Origin: Salvelinus alpinus
Lineage: Eukaryota > Chordata > Actinopteri > Salmoniformes > Salmonidae
DNA: 64,000 nucleotides
Assembly: GCF_045679555.1 (NCBI RefSeq)
Contig: NC_092091.1
Coordinates: 89,448,651 to 89,512,650, forward strand
Direction: 5' to 3'
A model generated the notes under the pieces. That model was not told where the DNA came from, did not search any database, and saw only the letters and a program-made list of their open reading frames with translations. The position numbers and the translations under genes are program-made. Shown in pieces: positions 36,442-48,206 of the stretch (the stretch's first letter is position 1; each line of letters begins with the position of its first letter).

Positions 36442-38487
36442 TCAAGAGGATGGAGACGGAGGAAGACTCTGAGTTCCATGTCGAGAGGATGGAGACGGAG
36501 GAAGACTCTGAGTTCCATGTCAAGAGGAAGGAGACGGAGGAAGACTCTGAGTTCCATGTCAAGAGGATGGAGACAGAGGAAGACTCTGAGTTCCATGTCA
36601 AGAGGATGGAGACGGAGGAAGACTGAGTTCCATGTCAAGAGGATGGAGACGGAGGAAGACTCTGAGTTCCATGCCAAGAGGATGGAGACGGAGGAAGACT
36701 CTGAGTTCCATGTCAAGAGGATGGAGACGGAGGAAGACTCTGAGTTCCATGTCAAGAGGATGGAGACGGAGGAAGACTCTGAGTTCCATGTCAAGAGGAT
36801 GGAGACGGAGGAAGACTCTTTGAGTTCCATGTCAAGAGGATGGAGACGGAGGAAGACTCTTTGAGTTCCATGTCAAGAGGAAGGAGACGGAGGAAGACTC
36901 TGAGTTCCATGTCAAGAGGATGGAGACGGAGGAAGACTCTTTGAGTTCCATGTCAAGAGGATGGAGACGGAGGAAGACTCTTTGAGTTCCATGTCAAGAG
37001 GATGGAGACGGAGGAAGACTCTGAGTTCCATGTCAAGAGGATGGAGATGGAGGAAGACTCTGAGTTCCATGTCAAGAGGATGGAGACGGAGGAAGACTCT
37101 GAGTTCCATGTCAAGAGGATGGAGACGGAGGAAGACTCTTTGAGTTCCATGTCAAGAGGATGGAGACGGAGGAAGACGTTGAGTTCCATGTCAAGAGGAT
37201 GGAGATGGAGGAAGACTCTGAGTTCCATGTCAAGAGGATGGAGACGGAGGAAGACTCTGAGTTCCATGTCAAGAGGATGGAGATGGAGGAAGACTCTGAG
37301 TTCCATGTCAAGAGGATGGAGACGGAGGAAGACTCTGAGTTCCATGTCAAGAGGATGGAGACGGAGGAAGACTCTGAGTTCCATGTCAAGAGGATGGAGA
37401 CGGAGGAAGACTCTTTGAGTTCCATGTCAAGAGGATGGAGACGGAGGAAGACTCTGAGTTCCATGTCAAGAGGATGGAGACGGAGGAAGACTCTGAGTTC
37501 CATGTCAAGAGGATGGAGACGGAGGAAGACTCTTTGAGTTCCATGTCAAGAGGATGGAGACGGAGGAAGACTCTGAGTTCCATGTCAAGAGGATGGAGAC
37601 GGAGGAAGACTCTGAGTTCCATGTCAAGAGGATGGAGACGGAGGAAGACTTTGAGTTCCATGTCAAGAGGATGGAGACGGAGGAAGACTCTGAGTTCCAT
37701 GTCAAGAGGATGGAGACGGAGGAAGACTCTGAGTTCCATGTCAAGAGGATGGAGACGGAGGAAGACTCTGAGTTCCATGTCAAGAGGATGGAGACGGAGG
37801 AAGACTCTTTGAGTTCCATGTCAAGAGGATGGAGACGGAGGAAGACTCTGAGTTCCATGTCAAGAGGATGGAGACGGAGGAAGACTCTGAGTTCCATGTC
37901 AAGAGGATGGAGATGGAGGAAGACTCTGAGTTCCATGTCAAGAGGATGGAGACGGAGGAAGACTCTGAGTTCCATGTCAAGAGGATGGAGACGGAGGAAG
38001 ACTCTGAGTTCCATGTCAAGAGGATGGAGACGGAGGAAGACTTTGAGTTCCATGTCAAGAGGATGGAGACGGAGGAAGACGTTGAGTTCCATGTCAAGAG
38101 GATGGAGACGGAGGAAGACTCTGAGTTCCATGTCAAGAGGAAGGAGACGGAGGAAGACTTTGAGTTCCATGTCAAGAGGATGGAGACGGAGGAAGACTTT
38201 GAGTTCCATGTCAAGAGGATGGAGACGGAGGAAGACTCTGAGTTCCATGTCAAGAGGATGGAGACGGAGGAAGACTCTGAGTTCCATGTCAAGAGGATGG
38301 AGACGGAGGAAGACTCTGAGTTCCATGTCAAGAGGATGGAGACGGAGGAAGACTCTGAGTTCCATGTCAAGAGGATGGAGACAGAGGAAGACTCTGAGTT
38401 CCATGTCAAGAGGATGGAGACGGAGGAAGACTTTGAGTTCCATGTCAAGAGGATGGAGACGGAGGAAGACTTTGAGTTCCATGTCAA

Positions 38488-38722
38488 TGTAACGGATGTG
38501 AAATGGCTAGCTAGTTAGCGGGTACGCGCTACTAGCATTTCAATCAGTTACGTCACTTGCTCTGAGACTTAAGTAGGGTTTCCCCTTGCTCTGCAAGGGC
38601 TGCGGCTTTTGTGGAGCGATGGGTAACGACGCTTCGTGGGTGTCAGTTGTTGATGTGTGCAGAGGGTCCCTGGTTCGCGCCCGTGTCGGGGCGAGGGGAC
38701 GGTTTAAAGATATACTGTTACA
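38488..38722. mobile_element. 235-bp element, copy 4
   Basis: Exactly 2281 bp after copy 3, with the same junctions. Confidence 0.85.
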
Positions 38723-39781
38723 TCAAGAGGATGGAGACGGAGGAAGACTCTGAGTTCCATGTCAAGAGGAAGGAGACGGAGGAAGACTCTGAGTTCCATG
38801 TCAAGAGGATGGAGACGGAGGAAGACTCTGAGTTCCATGTCAAGAGGATGGAGACGGAGGAAGACTTTGAGTTCCATGTCAAGAGGAAGGAGACGGAGGA
38901 AGACTCTGAGTTCCATGTCAAGAGGATGGAGACGGAGGAAGACTCTGAGTTCCATGTCAAGAGGATGGAGACGGAGGAAGACTTTGAGTTCCATGTCAAG
39001 AGGATGGAGACGGAGGAAGACTCTGAGTTCCATGTCAAGAGGATGGAGACGGAGGAAGACTCTGAGTTCCATGTCAAGAGGATGGAGACGGAGGAAGACT
39101 CTGAGTTCCATGTCAAGAGGATGGAGACGGAGGAAGACTCTTTGAGTTCCATGTCAAGAGGATGGAGACGGAGGAAGACTCTGAGTTCCATGTCAAGAGG
39201 ATGGAGACGGAGGAAGACTCTGAGTTCCATGTCAAGAGGATGGAGATGGAGGAAGACTCTGAGTTCCATGTCAAGAGGATGGAGACGGAGGAAGACTCTG
39301 AGTTCCATGTCAAGAGGATGGAGACGGAGGAAGACTCTGAGTTCCATGTCAAGAGGATGGAGACGGAGGAAGACTTTGAGTTCCATGTCAAGAGGATGGA
39401 GACGGAGGAAGACGTTGAGTTCCATGTCAAGAGGATGGAGACGGAGGAAGACTTTGAGTTCCATGTCAAGAGGATGGAGACGGAGGAAGACTTTGAGTTC
39501 CATGTCAAGAGGATGGAGACGGAGGAAGACTCTGAGTTCCATGTCAAGAGGATGGAGACGGAGGAAGACTCTGAGTTCCATGTCAAGAGGATGGAGACGG
39601 AGGAAGACTCTGAGTTCCATGTCAAGAGGATGGAGACGGAGGAAGACTCTGAGTTCCATGTCAAGAGGATGGAGACAGAGGAAGACTCTGAGTTCCATGT
39701 CAAGAGGATGGAGACGGAGGAAGACTTTGAGTTCCATGTCAAGAGGATGGAGACGGAGGAAGACTTTGAGTTCCATGTCAA

Positions 39782-40016
39782 TGTAACGGATGTGAAATGG
39801 CTAGCTAGTTAGCGGGTACGCTCTACTAGCATTTCAATCAGTTACGTCACTTGCTCTGATACTTAAGTAGGGTTTCCCCTTGCTCTGCAAGGGCTGCGGC
39901 TTTTGTGGAGCGATGGGTAACGACGCTTCGTGGGTGTCAGTTGTTGATGTGTGCAGAGGGTCCCTGGTTCGCGCCCGTGTCGGGGCGAGGGGACGGTTTA
40001 AAGATATACTGTTACA
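39782..40016. mobile_element. 235-bp element, copy 5
   Basis: Same junctions. It shares two substitutions with copy 6 ('tacgctctac' and 'ctgatactta') that copies 1-4 lack. Confidence 0.85.
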
Positions 40017-41356
40017 TCAAGAGGATGGAGACGGAGGAAGACTCTGAGTTCCATGTCAAGAGGATGGAGACGGAGGAAGACTCTGAGTTCCATGTCAAGA
40101 GGAAGGAGATGGAGGAAGACTCTGAGTTCCATGTCAAGAGGATGGAGACAGAGGAAGACTCTGAGTTCCATGTCAAGAGGATGGAGACGGAGGAAGACTG
40201 AGTTCCATGTCAAGAGGGTGGAGACGGAGGAAGACTCTGAGTTCCATGCCAAGAGGATGGAGACGGAGGAAGACTCTGAGTTCCATGTCAAGAGGATGGA
40301 GACGGAGGAAGACTCTGAGTTCCATGTCAAGAGGATGGAGACGGAGGAAGACTCTGAGTTCCATGTCAAGAGGATGGAGACGGAGGAAGACTCTTTGAGT
40401 TCCATGTCAAGAGGATGGAGACGGAGGAAGACTCTTTGAGTTCCATGTCAAGAGGAAGGAGACGGAGGAAGACTCTGAGTTCCATGTCAAGAGGATGGAG
40501 ACGGAGGAAGACTCTTTGAGTTCCATGTCAAGAGGATGGAGACGGAGGAAGACTCTTTGAGTTCCATGTCAAGAGGATGGAGACGGAGGAAGACTCTGAG
40601 TTCCATGTCAAGAGGATGGAGATGGAGGAAGACTCTGAGTTCCATGTCAAGAGGATGGAGACGGAGGAAGACTCTGAGTTCCATGTCAAGAGGATGGAGA
40701 CGGAGGAAGACTCTTTGAGTTCCATGTCAAGAAGATGGAGACGGAGGAAGACGTTGAGTTCCATGTCAAGAGGATGGAGATGGAGGAAGACTCTGAGTTC
40801 CATGTCAAGAGGATGGAGACGGAGGAAGACTCTGAGTTCCATGTCAAGAGGATGGAGATGGAGGAAGACTCTGAGTTCCATGTCAAGAGGATGGAGACGG
40901 AGGAAGACTCTGAGTTCCATGTCAAGAGGATGGAGACGGAGGAAGACTCTGAGTTCCATGTCAAGAGGATGGAGACGGAGGAAGACTCTTTGAGTTCCAT
41001 GTCAAGAGGATGGAGACGGAGGAAGACTTTGAGTTCCATGTCAAGAGGATGGAGACGGAGGAAGACTTTGAGTTCCATGTCAAGAGGATGGAGACGGAGG
41101 AAGACTCTGAGTTCCATGTCAAGAGGATGGAGACGGAGGAAGACTCTGAGTTCCATGTCAAGAGGATGGAGACGGAGGAAGACTCTGAGTTCCATGTCAA
41201 GAGGATGGAGACGGAGGAAGACTCTGAGTTCCATGTCAAGAGGATGGAGACAGAGGAAGACTCTGAGTTCCATGTCAAGAGGATGGAGACGGAGGAAGAC
41301 TTTGAGTTCCATGTCAAGAGGATGGAGACGGAGGAAGACTTTGAGTTCCATGTCAA

Positions 41357-41591
41357 TGTAACGGATGTGAAATGGCTAGCTAGTTAGCGGGTACGCTCTA
41401 CTAGCATTTCAATCAGTTACGTCACTTGCTCTGATACTTAAGTAGGGTTTCCCCTTGCTCTGCAAGGGCTGCGGCTTTTGTGGAGCGATGGGTAACGACG
41501 CTTCGTGGGTGTCAGTTGTTGATGTGTGCAGAGGGTCCCTGGTTCGCGCCCGTGTCGGGGCGAGGGGACGGTTTAAAGATATACTGTTACA
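41357..41591. mobile_element. 235-bp element, copy 6
   Basis: Carries the same two diagnostic substitutions as copy 5, defining a second sub-lineage. Confidence 0.85.
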
Positions 41592-43164
41592 TCAAGAGGA
41601 TGGAGACGGAGGAAGACTCTGAGTTCCATGTCAAGAGGATGGAGACGGAGGAAGACTCTGAGTTCCATGTCAAGAGGAAGGAGACGGAGGAAGACTCTGA
41701 GTTCCATGTCAAGAGGATGGAGACAGAGGAAGACTCTGAGTTCCATGTCAAGAGGATGGAGACGGAGGAAGACTGAGTTCCATGTCAAGAGGGTGGAGAC
41801 GGAGGAAGACTCTGAGTTCCATGCCAAGAGGATGGAGACGGAGGAAGACTCTGAGTTCCATGTCAAGAGGATGGAGACGGAGGAAGACTCTGAGTTCCAT
41901 GTCAAGAGGATGGAGACGGAGGAAGACTCTGAGTTCCATGTCAAGAGGATGGAGACGGAGGAAGACTCTTTGAGTTCCATGTCAAGAGGATGGAGACGGA
42001 GGAAGACTCTTTGAGTTCCATGTCAAGAGGAAGGAGACGGAGGAAGACTCTGAGTTCCATGTCAAGAGGATGGAGACGGAGGAAGACTCTTTGAGTTCCA
42101 TGTCAAGAGGATGGAGACGGAGGAAGACTCTTTGAGTTCCATGTCAAGAGGATGGAGACGGAGGAAGACTCTGAGTTCCATGTCAAGAGGATGGAGATGG
42201 AGGAAGACTCTGAGTTCCATGTCAAGAGGATGGAGACGGAGGAAGACTCTGAGTTCCATGTCAAGAGGATGGAGACGGAGGAAGACTCTTTGAGTTCCAT
42301 GTCAAGAAGATGGAGACGGAGGAAGACGTTGAGTTCCATGTCAAGAGGATGGAGATGGAGGAAGACTCTGAGTTCCATGTCAAGAGGATGGAGACGGAGG
42401 AAGACTCTGAGTTCCATGTCAAGAGGATGGAGATGGAGGAAGACTCTGAGTTCCATGTCAAGAGGATGGAGACGGAGGAAGACTCTGAGTTCCATGTCAA
42501 GAGGATGGAGACGGAGGAAGACTCTGAGTTCCATGTCAAGAGGATGGAGACGGAGGAAGACTCTTTGAGTTCCATGTCAAGAGGATGGAGACGGAGGAAG
42601 ACTCTTTGAGTTCCATGTCAAGAGGATGGAGACGGAGGAAGACTTTGAGTTCCATGTCAAGAGGATGGAGATGGAGGAAGACTCTGAGTTCCATGTCAAG
42701 AGGATGGAGACGGAGGAAGACTCTTTGAGTTCCATGCCAAGAGGATGGAGACGGAGGAAGACTCTGAGTTCCATGTCAAGAGGATGGAGACGGAGGAAGA
42801 CTCTGAGTTCCATGTCAAGAGGATGGAGACGGAGGAAGACTCTGAGTTCCATGTCAAGAGGATGGAGACGGAGGAAGACTCTGAGTTCCATGTCAAGAGG
42901 ATGGAGACGGAGGAAGACTCTGAGTTCCATGTCAAGAGGATGGAGACGGAGGAAGACTCTGAGTTCCATGTCAAGAGGATGGAGACGGAGGAAGACTCTG
43001 AGTTCCATGTCAAGAGGATGGAGACGGAGGAAGACTCTGAGTTCCATGTCAAGAGGAAGGAGACGGAGGAAGACTCTGAGTTCCTTGTCAAGAGGATGGA
43101 GACGGAGGAAGACGTTGAGCAACTAGAGAAGCAGCTCCAAAGTGTAGATGCACAGAATCTGATG

Positions 43165-43714
43165 GTGAAATTGACATTTATTTTGACATTTCATTTACAC
43201 TGTAGATTGAGTCAGCATTTTTCACACTACCGACCGAAAGCTGTACAATGAGTTAATTTCAGTCTTATAAGCGATGCCTGTAGATATGTTTTTAAAGTAG
43301 TCATACTGAGACAGAGGTTACTGCAGAACTTCTGGTGTTTCAAACAAAGTCTCTTGACACAGATTGCAGGTTAAGCAGAATTGGTGTTAAGGACACAAAA
43401 GTTAATAAGAACAAATTCTTATTTACCGAGGAACAGTGGGTTAACTGCCTTGTTCATGGGCAGAAGACAGATTTTTACCTTGTCAGCTCGGGGATCGATT
43501 CAGCAACTCTAACCACTAGGCTACCTGCCGCCCCCCACCTTGAATGAGGTGATCATGTGACCTTAATGGCCTTTCAACTTTTTGACTCGCAAGTTCTAAA
43601 AATGTATAACGATCCGCACAACGTGACATTTTCTCAAATTATTTTTTATTTCATATTTTGCTATGCTGTAGCCCTAATAAATGATTTACCATTTGTTGTT
43701 CTTCGTTATTGCAG
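43165..43714. mobile_element. Intron-like stretch with a dispersed repeat
   Basis: Nt 43340-43535 contains 'agatttttaccttgtcagct' and 'ctaaccactaggctacctgc', a common salmonid interspersed repeat, here degraded. The rest is AT-rich unique sequence ending in acceptor 'cgttattgcag' at 43714. Confidence 0.5.
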
Positions 43715-43761
43715 ACTCTCTCGGATGTCATTATGCTGGTGTTGTCCAGCTTTCTGACCGG
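43715..43761 (+). pseudogene. Candidate exon cut by Harbinger insertion
   Basis: After a good acceptor the phase-0 frame reads TLSDVIMLVLSSFLT and then runs into the transposon end at 43762. It is in phase with the donor at 43164. If it is the next exon of the array-bearing gene, that gene is truncated here. No continuation of the reading frame is found after the transposon at 48224. Weak on its own. Confidence 0.3.
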
Positions 43762-43778
43762 GGGCCTGTTGCACAAAA
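43762..43778 (+). repeat. Harbinger left terminal inverted repeat
   Basis: 17 bp, perfectly complementary to 48207-48223. Confidence 0.9.
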
Positions 43779-43985
43779 GTAGAATTAAGACATCCGGGAT
43801 AAATGACTCAGCTGAGCTCAATGAAGCCAAAACATGTGCGTCCAGGCTTAATTGGTTGCACAAAGACCAAGCCAGGATGAGCAGACACGGATTCATTAAG
43901 CCAGGTGAAACAAATCCTGGATAGGTGCGCGCTCACGGCTCACTCAAATAGACCCCGCCACAGATCACAGATTAACTGATTTACC

Positions 43986-44404
43986 ATGGCAACTAGAGCC
44001 GCGTACTTTTCCCCGTCGGAAGCACAAATCCTCATGGAGGCATACGAGGAGGTAAAAGATATAATTAAGAAGAAAGGCAACACCGCCACAGTGATAAAGC
44101 AAAGAGAAAAAGCGTGGCAAAGTATTGCAGACCGCCTGAATGCGTAAGTAGTGCACAATTACACACTCACCGCTCCGCTGAAACATCACAATTACAATTC
44201 AAATATTTAATTCACATCTCCAAAAATGCAGTTGTACTGTAATTATGAAACGGTTAAATTTTTAATTGAAATGCACTGCAGATATGAGTGAAATTGTGTA
44301 AAGTAACTCCATCACACTGTATAAAGCTATGATACATTTTTTGATATTTTTACTGAAAACAAGACAAAAATACCAAGTAATTTTTTGCAGTGTGACTCCA
44401 TTAA

Positions 44405-44444
<40 letters not shown>

Positions 44445-45584
44445 TAAACATGAACGGGCCAAAACGGACATGGCAGCAGGTCAAAATCAAATACAAGAAC
44501 ATTCTGCAGAATGGTATGGTCCCTGACTAATATTTAACAAAGCACAAGCATATATTGTACCCAGAAGGTGCCTGCTCACACATTGTCTGTACTGTTTTAG
44601 CAGTGAAAAAGAATACCCACAGACAAGGCACGGGTGGTGGGTCACCAAAGGCTGACCTTACCCCAGCAGAGGACATGGCCTTGGAGCTAAATAAAGGCAG
44701 GCCCGTCTTAGAGGGGATCCCTGGGGGGAAAGAGACGAGCATAGGTTCCTCCCAAGATGCCACCCGCTTCATTCAAGGTATGTCCTTCCATCTCTACATG
44801 GGATACAACCACATTCATATTGAATCAATTTGGACTGTCTGACTTTGGTTTACCTATTGCCTTGCAGTGTCTGGCAGCACTGTGTTCCTGTTAGAGCCAC
44901 CAGCACAAGCACCAGACGATGCTGATCCAGTGAGTACTCCATCAAAGGCATACTGTAGGCCTGGCATGTCTTGTCTACTAGCTTCAATATGAATCCGATT
45001 AAATGTGATAGGGTGAAGGCCCCAGTGCAGCAGCAACAGCACATGATGGAGACGATGATGAGGAGGAGACCATCTCTCTGGATTCCAGAAGGCATGAGGT
45101 ATCATGTTAAGACTGTGAAAGTACTATTTACTCTACAATGGTGAGGAGTCCTCATCAAAATCAAAAAATCTAATTTCTTTTACAGGACCCAGATGCTATA
45201 CAGTGGGAAAACCAGCCTGGCAACATAGTGCGTATTAATAAAAGGACACCACATCCTGCCAAATTCCAGCTGCGCTAATTGTATTGTGTTCACAGAGCTC
45301 ACAAGCTATCAGAAAGTTGTATGGCAACCACCTCCGGCGCCAAATAGAACTGGCAGACATAGACATTCAGTACAAGAAGAAAAAGATGGAAAATCTTGCA
45401 CTGGAGTCCGAAATAAAAAAGAGGACAATTAGGAAACTGGACCTTGAAATAAAAAAACTTGAGAGGGAGGTGAGATATGCCTTCAATGTACACTGTATGC
45501 TAACTGTAACACAAATGTATTAATCATTATTTTTCTTTCCTCCCCCAGCTCCAAGAAGATGACACAGCTCAAAATAAAAATTAG
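43986..45584 (+). CDS. Harbinger Myb/SANT-like DNA-binding protein
   Basis: Eight exons: 43986-44143, 44443-44513, 44601-44777, 44868-44929, 45012-45098, 45186-45227, 45296-45469, 45549-45584. All join in frame to 268 aa ending in TAG. The N-terminus MATRAAYFSPSEAQILMEAY with EKAWQSIADRLNA and RTWQQVKIKYKNI is a Myb/SANT-like (NAIF1-type) domain, residues about 5-90, which in Harbinger elements binds the transposon ends and carries the nuclease into the nucleus. The middle is low-complexity and acidic (DGDDDEEET). The C-terminal 70 residues are highly charged and likely a coiled coil (ALESEIKKRTIRKLDLEIKK). The start was chosen as the first ATG with good family fit. A TG microsatellite forms the end of intron 1. 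Confidence 0.88.
44406..44440. repeat. TG microsatellite at intron acceptor
   Basis: (TG)n serves in place of a pyrimidine tract directly before the 'tag' acceptor of exon 2 of the Myb-like gene. Confidence 0.95.
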
Positions 45585-45804
45585 GTATATTCTCGTAAAG
45601 TCAAGTGAGCCATGACATATGAGCTCTTATTGTGAGCACACAGGACGGTGGCATCTTTCTAAGGTTTCTTTTATTTTCCCAGCAATCAGTACAACCAAGT
45701 CATCGTTATAAGGCATCGCCCTCTTTTGCCCACCCCCCCAGCACCAGGTGTGGCCACTAGCCTATATGAAGGCCCAAAATTGTGTGTTCCTTTCTGCTCT
45801 GACA

Positions 45805-47095
45805 ATGGCATGCCCATTCGTGCGAGATGTGGTGGATGAAGAAGCACTTGTGCTGAGGAGAGCCTTCAGGCGAGAAAGGGTCTTCAGGGACCGGTTGGAC
45901 CCACTGGCCTTCCCTGATGACCATCTATATGAAAGATACAGGTTTTCTGCAGATGGCATCAGGTATCTATGCAGACTACTGGGTCCCAGGATTAAGCACC
46001 GCACTGCACGGAGCCATGCACTGAGTGTGGAGCAAATGGTTTGTGTGGCCTTGCGCTTTTTTGCTAGTGGAGCCTTCCTGTACTCAGTGGGGGATGCAGA
46101 ACAGCTGAACAAGGCCACAATTTGCCGCACAATAAGGAGTGTGTGTCTGGCTATCAAAGCATTAGCAGATGTCTTCATCTCCTTCCCTGGCCACAGAAGA
46201 CTCTGTGACATCAAAGAGGAGTTCTATAGGATTGCAGGTAAGAGGATCTACAAATTACAGGACAACTGTTAACACATAGTAGGATACTCATTACTTTGTG
46301 TGACAGGTTTCCCCAATGTCATTGGTGCAGTGGACTGCACACACATAAGGATAAAAGCCCCCTCAGGTGCCCATGAGGCCGATTTTGTGAATAGGAAATC
46401 CTTTCACAGCATTAATGTTCAGGTGAACATAACTTTTTGATATTGTCCATTGACGAACACTCTGCATTGCCAGTGATGTGCATTGATTGGTGTAATATTC
46501 CTCATCTTATGATTTCAGATGGTCTGCAATGCTGACTGTGTGATCAGCAATGTTGTGGCAAAATGGCCTGGCTCAGTCCATGACTCCAGAATCTTTCGGG
46601 CCTCTGAAATCTATCAGTGCCTATCACAAGGTAAGCCACACAACCCCTATTTATAACCATCATGGCTGTGTCAAGAATATCACTGTGTTTATGAGGTAGT
46701 AATGATGAGATTTTGTGTTGACAGGTGAATTCTCTGGTGTGTTGCTGGGAGACAGGGGGTATGGCTGCCAGCCTTTTCTCCTGACACCTTTCACAGACCC
46801 CCAGGAAGCACAGCAGGCCTACAACCATGCCCATGCCAGGACCAGGGCCAGAGTTGAAATGACCTTTGGCCTCCTGAAGGCACGCTTTCACTGCCTTCAC
46901 AAATTAAGGGTCAGCCCTGTTAGGGCATGTGATATTACTGTGGCTTGTGCTGTCCTCCACAATGTGGCCTGCCTGAGGAAGGAGAGGGCCCCCAGAGTGC
47001 CACCAGCCATGGACTGGGACAATCCGGCAATCTTCCCTGATGACGACAGTGGTCGGCTGCTGAGGGACCAATATGTGTTGAATTATTTTAGTTAG
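45805..47095 (+). CDS. Harbinger transposase (HARBI1-like DDE nuclease)
   Basis: Four exons: 45805-46237, 46307-46422, 46519-46630, 46725-47095, giving 343 aa. Starts [19 protein letters not shown]. An upstream in-frame ATG at 45766 would add 13 residues, but MACPF fits the family better. Catalytic triad: Asp154 in GAVDCTH, Asp230 in LLGDRGY, Glu265 in RARVEMTFG, with 34 residues between the last two. A helix-turn-helix-like region ([20 protein letters not shown]) precedes the core. No frameshift or stop is seen, so the enzyme could be active. It lies 220 bp downstream of the Myb-like gene on the same strand. Confidence 0.92.
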
Positions 47096-48206
47096 TATGT
47101 GTGCTTTCAATTTTGGTTAAATATGTCCTGCGGTGGCAGAGGAATTTGGGTTTTTTTGGGTTCGTTTTTTGACGAATTTGGCCTCTTATGATGTTTGTGC
47201 GGTATACTGTGTGTAATACAAGGCTGCAGGGAGGCTACTGCATCCATTCATTTGTCTGTTCAGTTGATGTGTATGGATTTGTCCTGCATTTATTTTAGTG
47301 TGCAGACATGCAGGGTGTGTTATATACAGACCTTTGAATGTGTATGTATCATTTTGTATAATATGCTTGGATTCTGTGCTTTCCATCTTGTAGAGTCACT
47401 GTGACTTCAGTTTCGAAAGGAGCTGATGGTTTACCTGCTTTGTTTTGTCCTTATTCAATAAAGGAACATAATGTTACACATTGTGTTTTTATATTCATAT
47501 GGAATGTGTATTTGTTTATATGACAGAGTACTAGGGCCACACTGAAGAAAAAGGATAAAGTCATAAATTTATGAGGCTGGTTCTTTCTGCAGAAAAGCTA
47601 CATATTGTTTTTATAGTTTTGATACTTATGACAATGTGATACTTAATATTCTGGCACATCAGCATGTCTTTGTTTATGAAACCATACTGAAGTACAATTT
47701 CACGAAATGCCCCACATCTGTCATTTTAACAACTGTCCTCCTTTAAAACAACTGGTTACAATATTATGACTTGTGTTTTTTTCCCCTCTGTGGCCCTAAT
47801 ATTCTATCATTTTATATATAGCCTTATAGTCTATGGGAAACTGTAAATTATCTAATGATAGCAACATCATCTAAAAATAATTTTTTATCCAAAATCATTG
47901 AAATTAATGATCACAAACGTTTAAATAATAACAGTGGGTCTAGTTATATGTGATAACAATGTATAGTGAGCAGTGAAATAACTATTGGTTTCCATTTGTG
48001 GTGACTGCTGACTGACATTAGGGATGAGATTAAATAGATCCTGGAATTTAGCCTGGTCTGGAGCAGGCTAGCTCCACAGAATAAATCTCCATGGTAATTT
48101 ATACCATAACATATCCTCCTGCCCCCTATCCATCTTTAGTGCAACCGGATTACGGATCAATTGAGCCAGGATCACCAAGATATCCTGGCTTAATCCCTTA
48201 TCCTAG
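47096..48206. other. Harbinger 3' non-coding region
   Basis: AT-rich, no gene. A polyadenylation signal AATAAA lies at 47457-47462, about 360 bp after the transposase stop. Confidence 0.6.
47457..47462 (+). terminator. Candidate polyadenylation signal of the transposase gene
   Basis: AATAAA followed within about 20 bases by 'cataatgttacacattgtgt', a GT-rich stretch. Confidence 0.5.

Larger units (their letters stand above)
30734..43119. repeat. Minisatellite, 39-bp unit, 12.4 kb with higher-order structure
   Basis: Roughly 280 units around 'gagttccatgtcaagaggat' and 'ggagacggaggaagactc'. Variants: aaggag for atggag, gactttg, gacgttg, gagatgg, a two-base insertion (gactctttgag, 41 bp) and a two-base loss (gactgag). 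It is interrupted six times by the same 235-bp element with identical junctions. Blocks 33926-36206 and 36207-38487 are a 2281-bp tandem duplication that looks identical by eye. Confidence 0.97.
30657..43164 (+). pseudogene. Host exon disrupted by a 12.4-kb internal minisatellite
   Basis: After an acceptor at 30656 the frame reads FQKCVLTKLVETLEEVKRVG, a plausible amphipathic helix, and then enters a 39-bp array whose unit codes EFHVKRMETEEDS. At the far end the array frame continues as METEEDVEQLEKQLQSVDAQ and NLM, with a donor-like 'atg|gtgaaa' at 43164/43165. The simplest reading is one exon with FHVKRMETEEDVEQLEKQL as original text, in which one segment expanded. The array shifts frame repeatedly (41-bp and shorter units) and contains stops; the entry frame stops at 30862 and differs from the exit frame, so the copy cannot make a full protein. 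The EEDVEQLEKQLQ region loosely resembles the start of a DUF4806 domain; this is a guess. Confidence 0.4.

Noticed and set aside
30678-43251. Many long open frames coding METEEDSEFHVKR, SRGWRRRKTLSSM or MELRVFLRLHPLD repeats
   Set aside because: Three readings of one 39-bp unit on two strands. Frames are broken by 41-bp units and stops. Only the exon edges are considered coding in origin.
44555-44842. 95-codon frame inside the Harbinger element as a separate gene
   Set aside because: It is exon 3 of the Myb/SANT-like gene read through into its introns.
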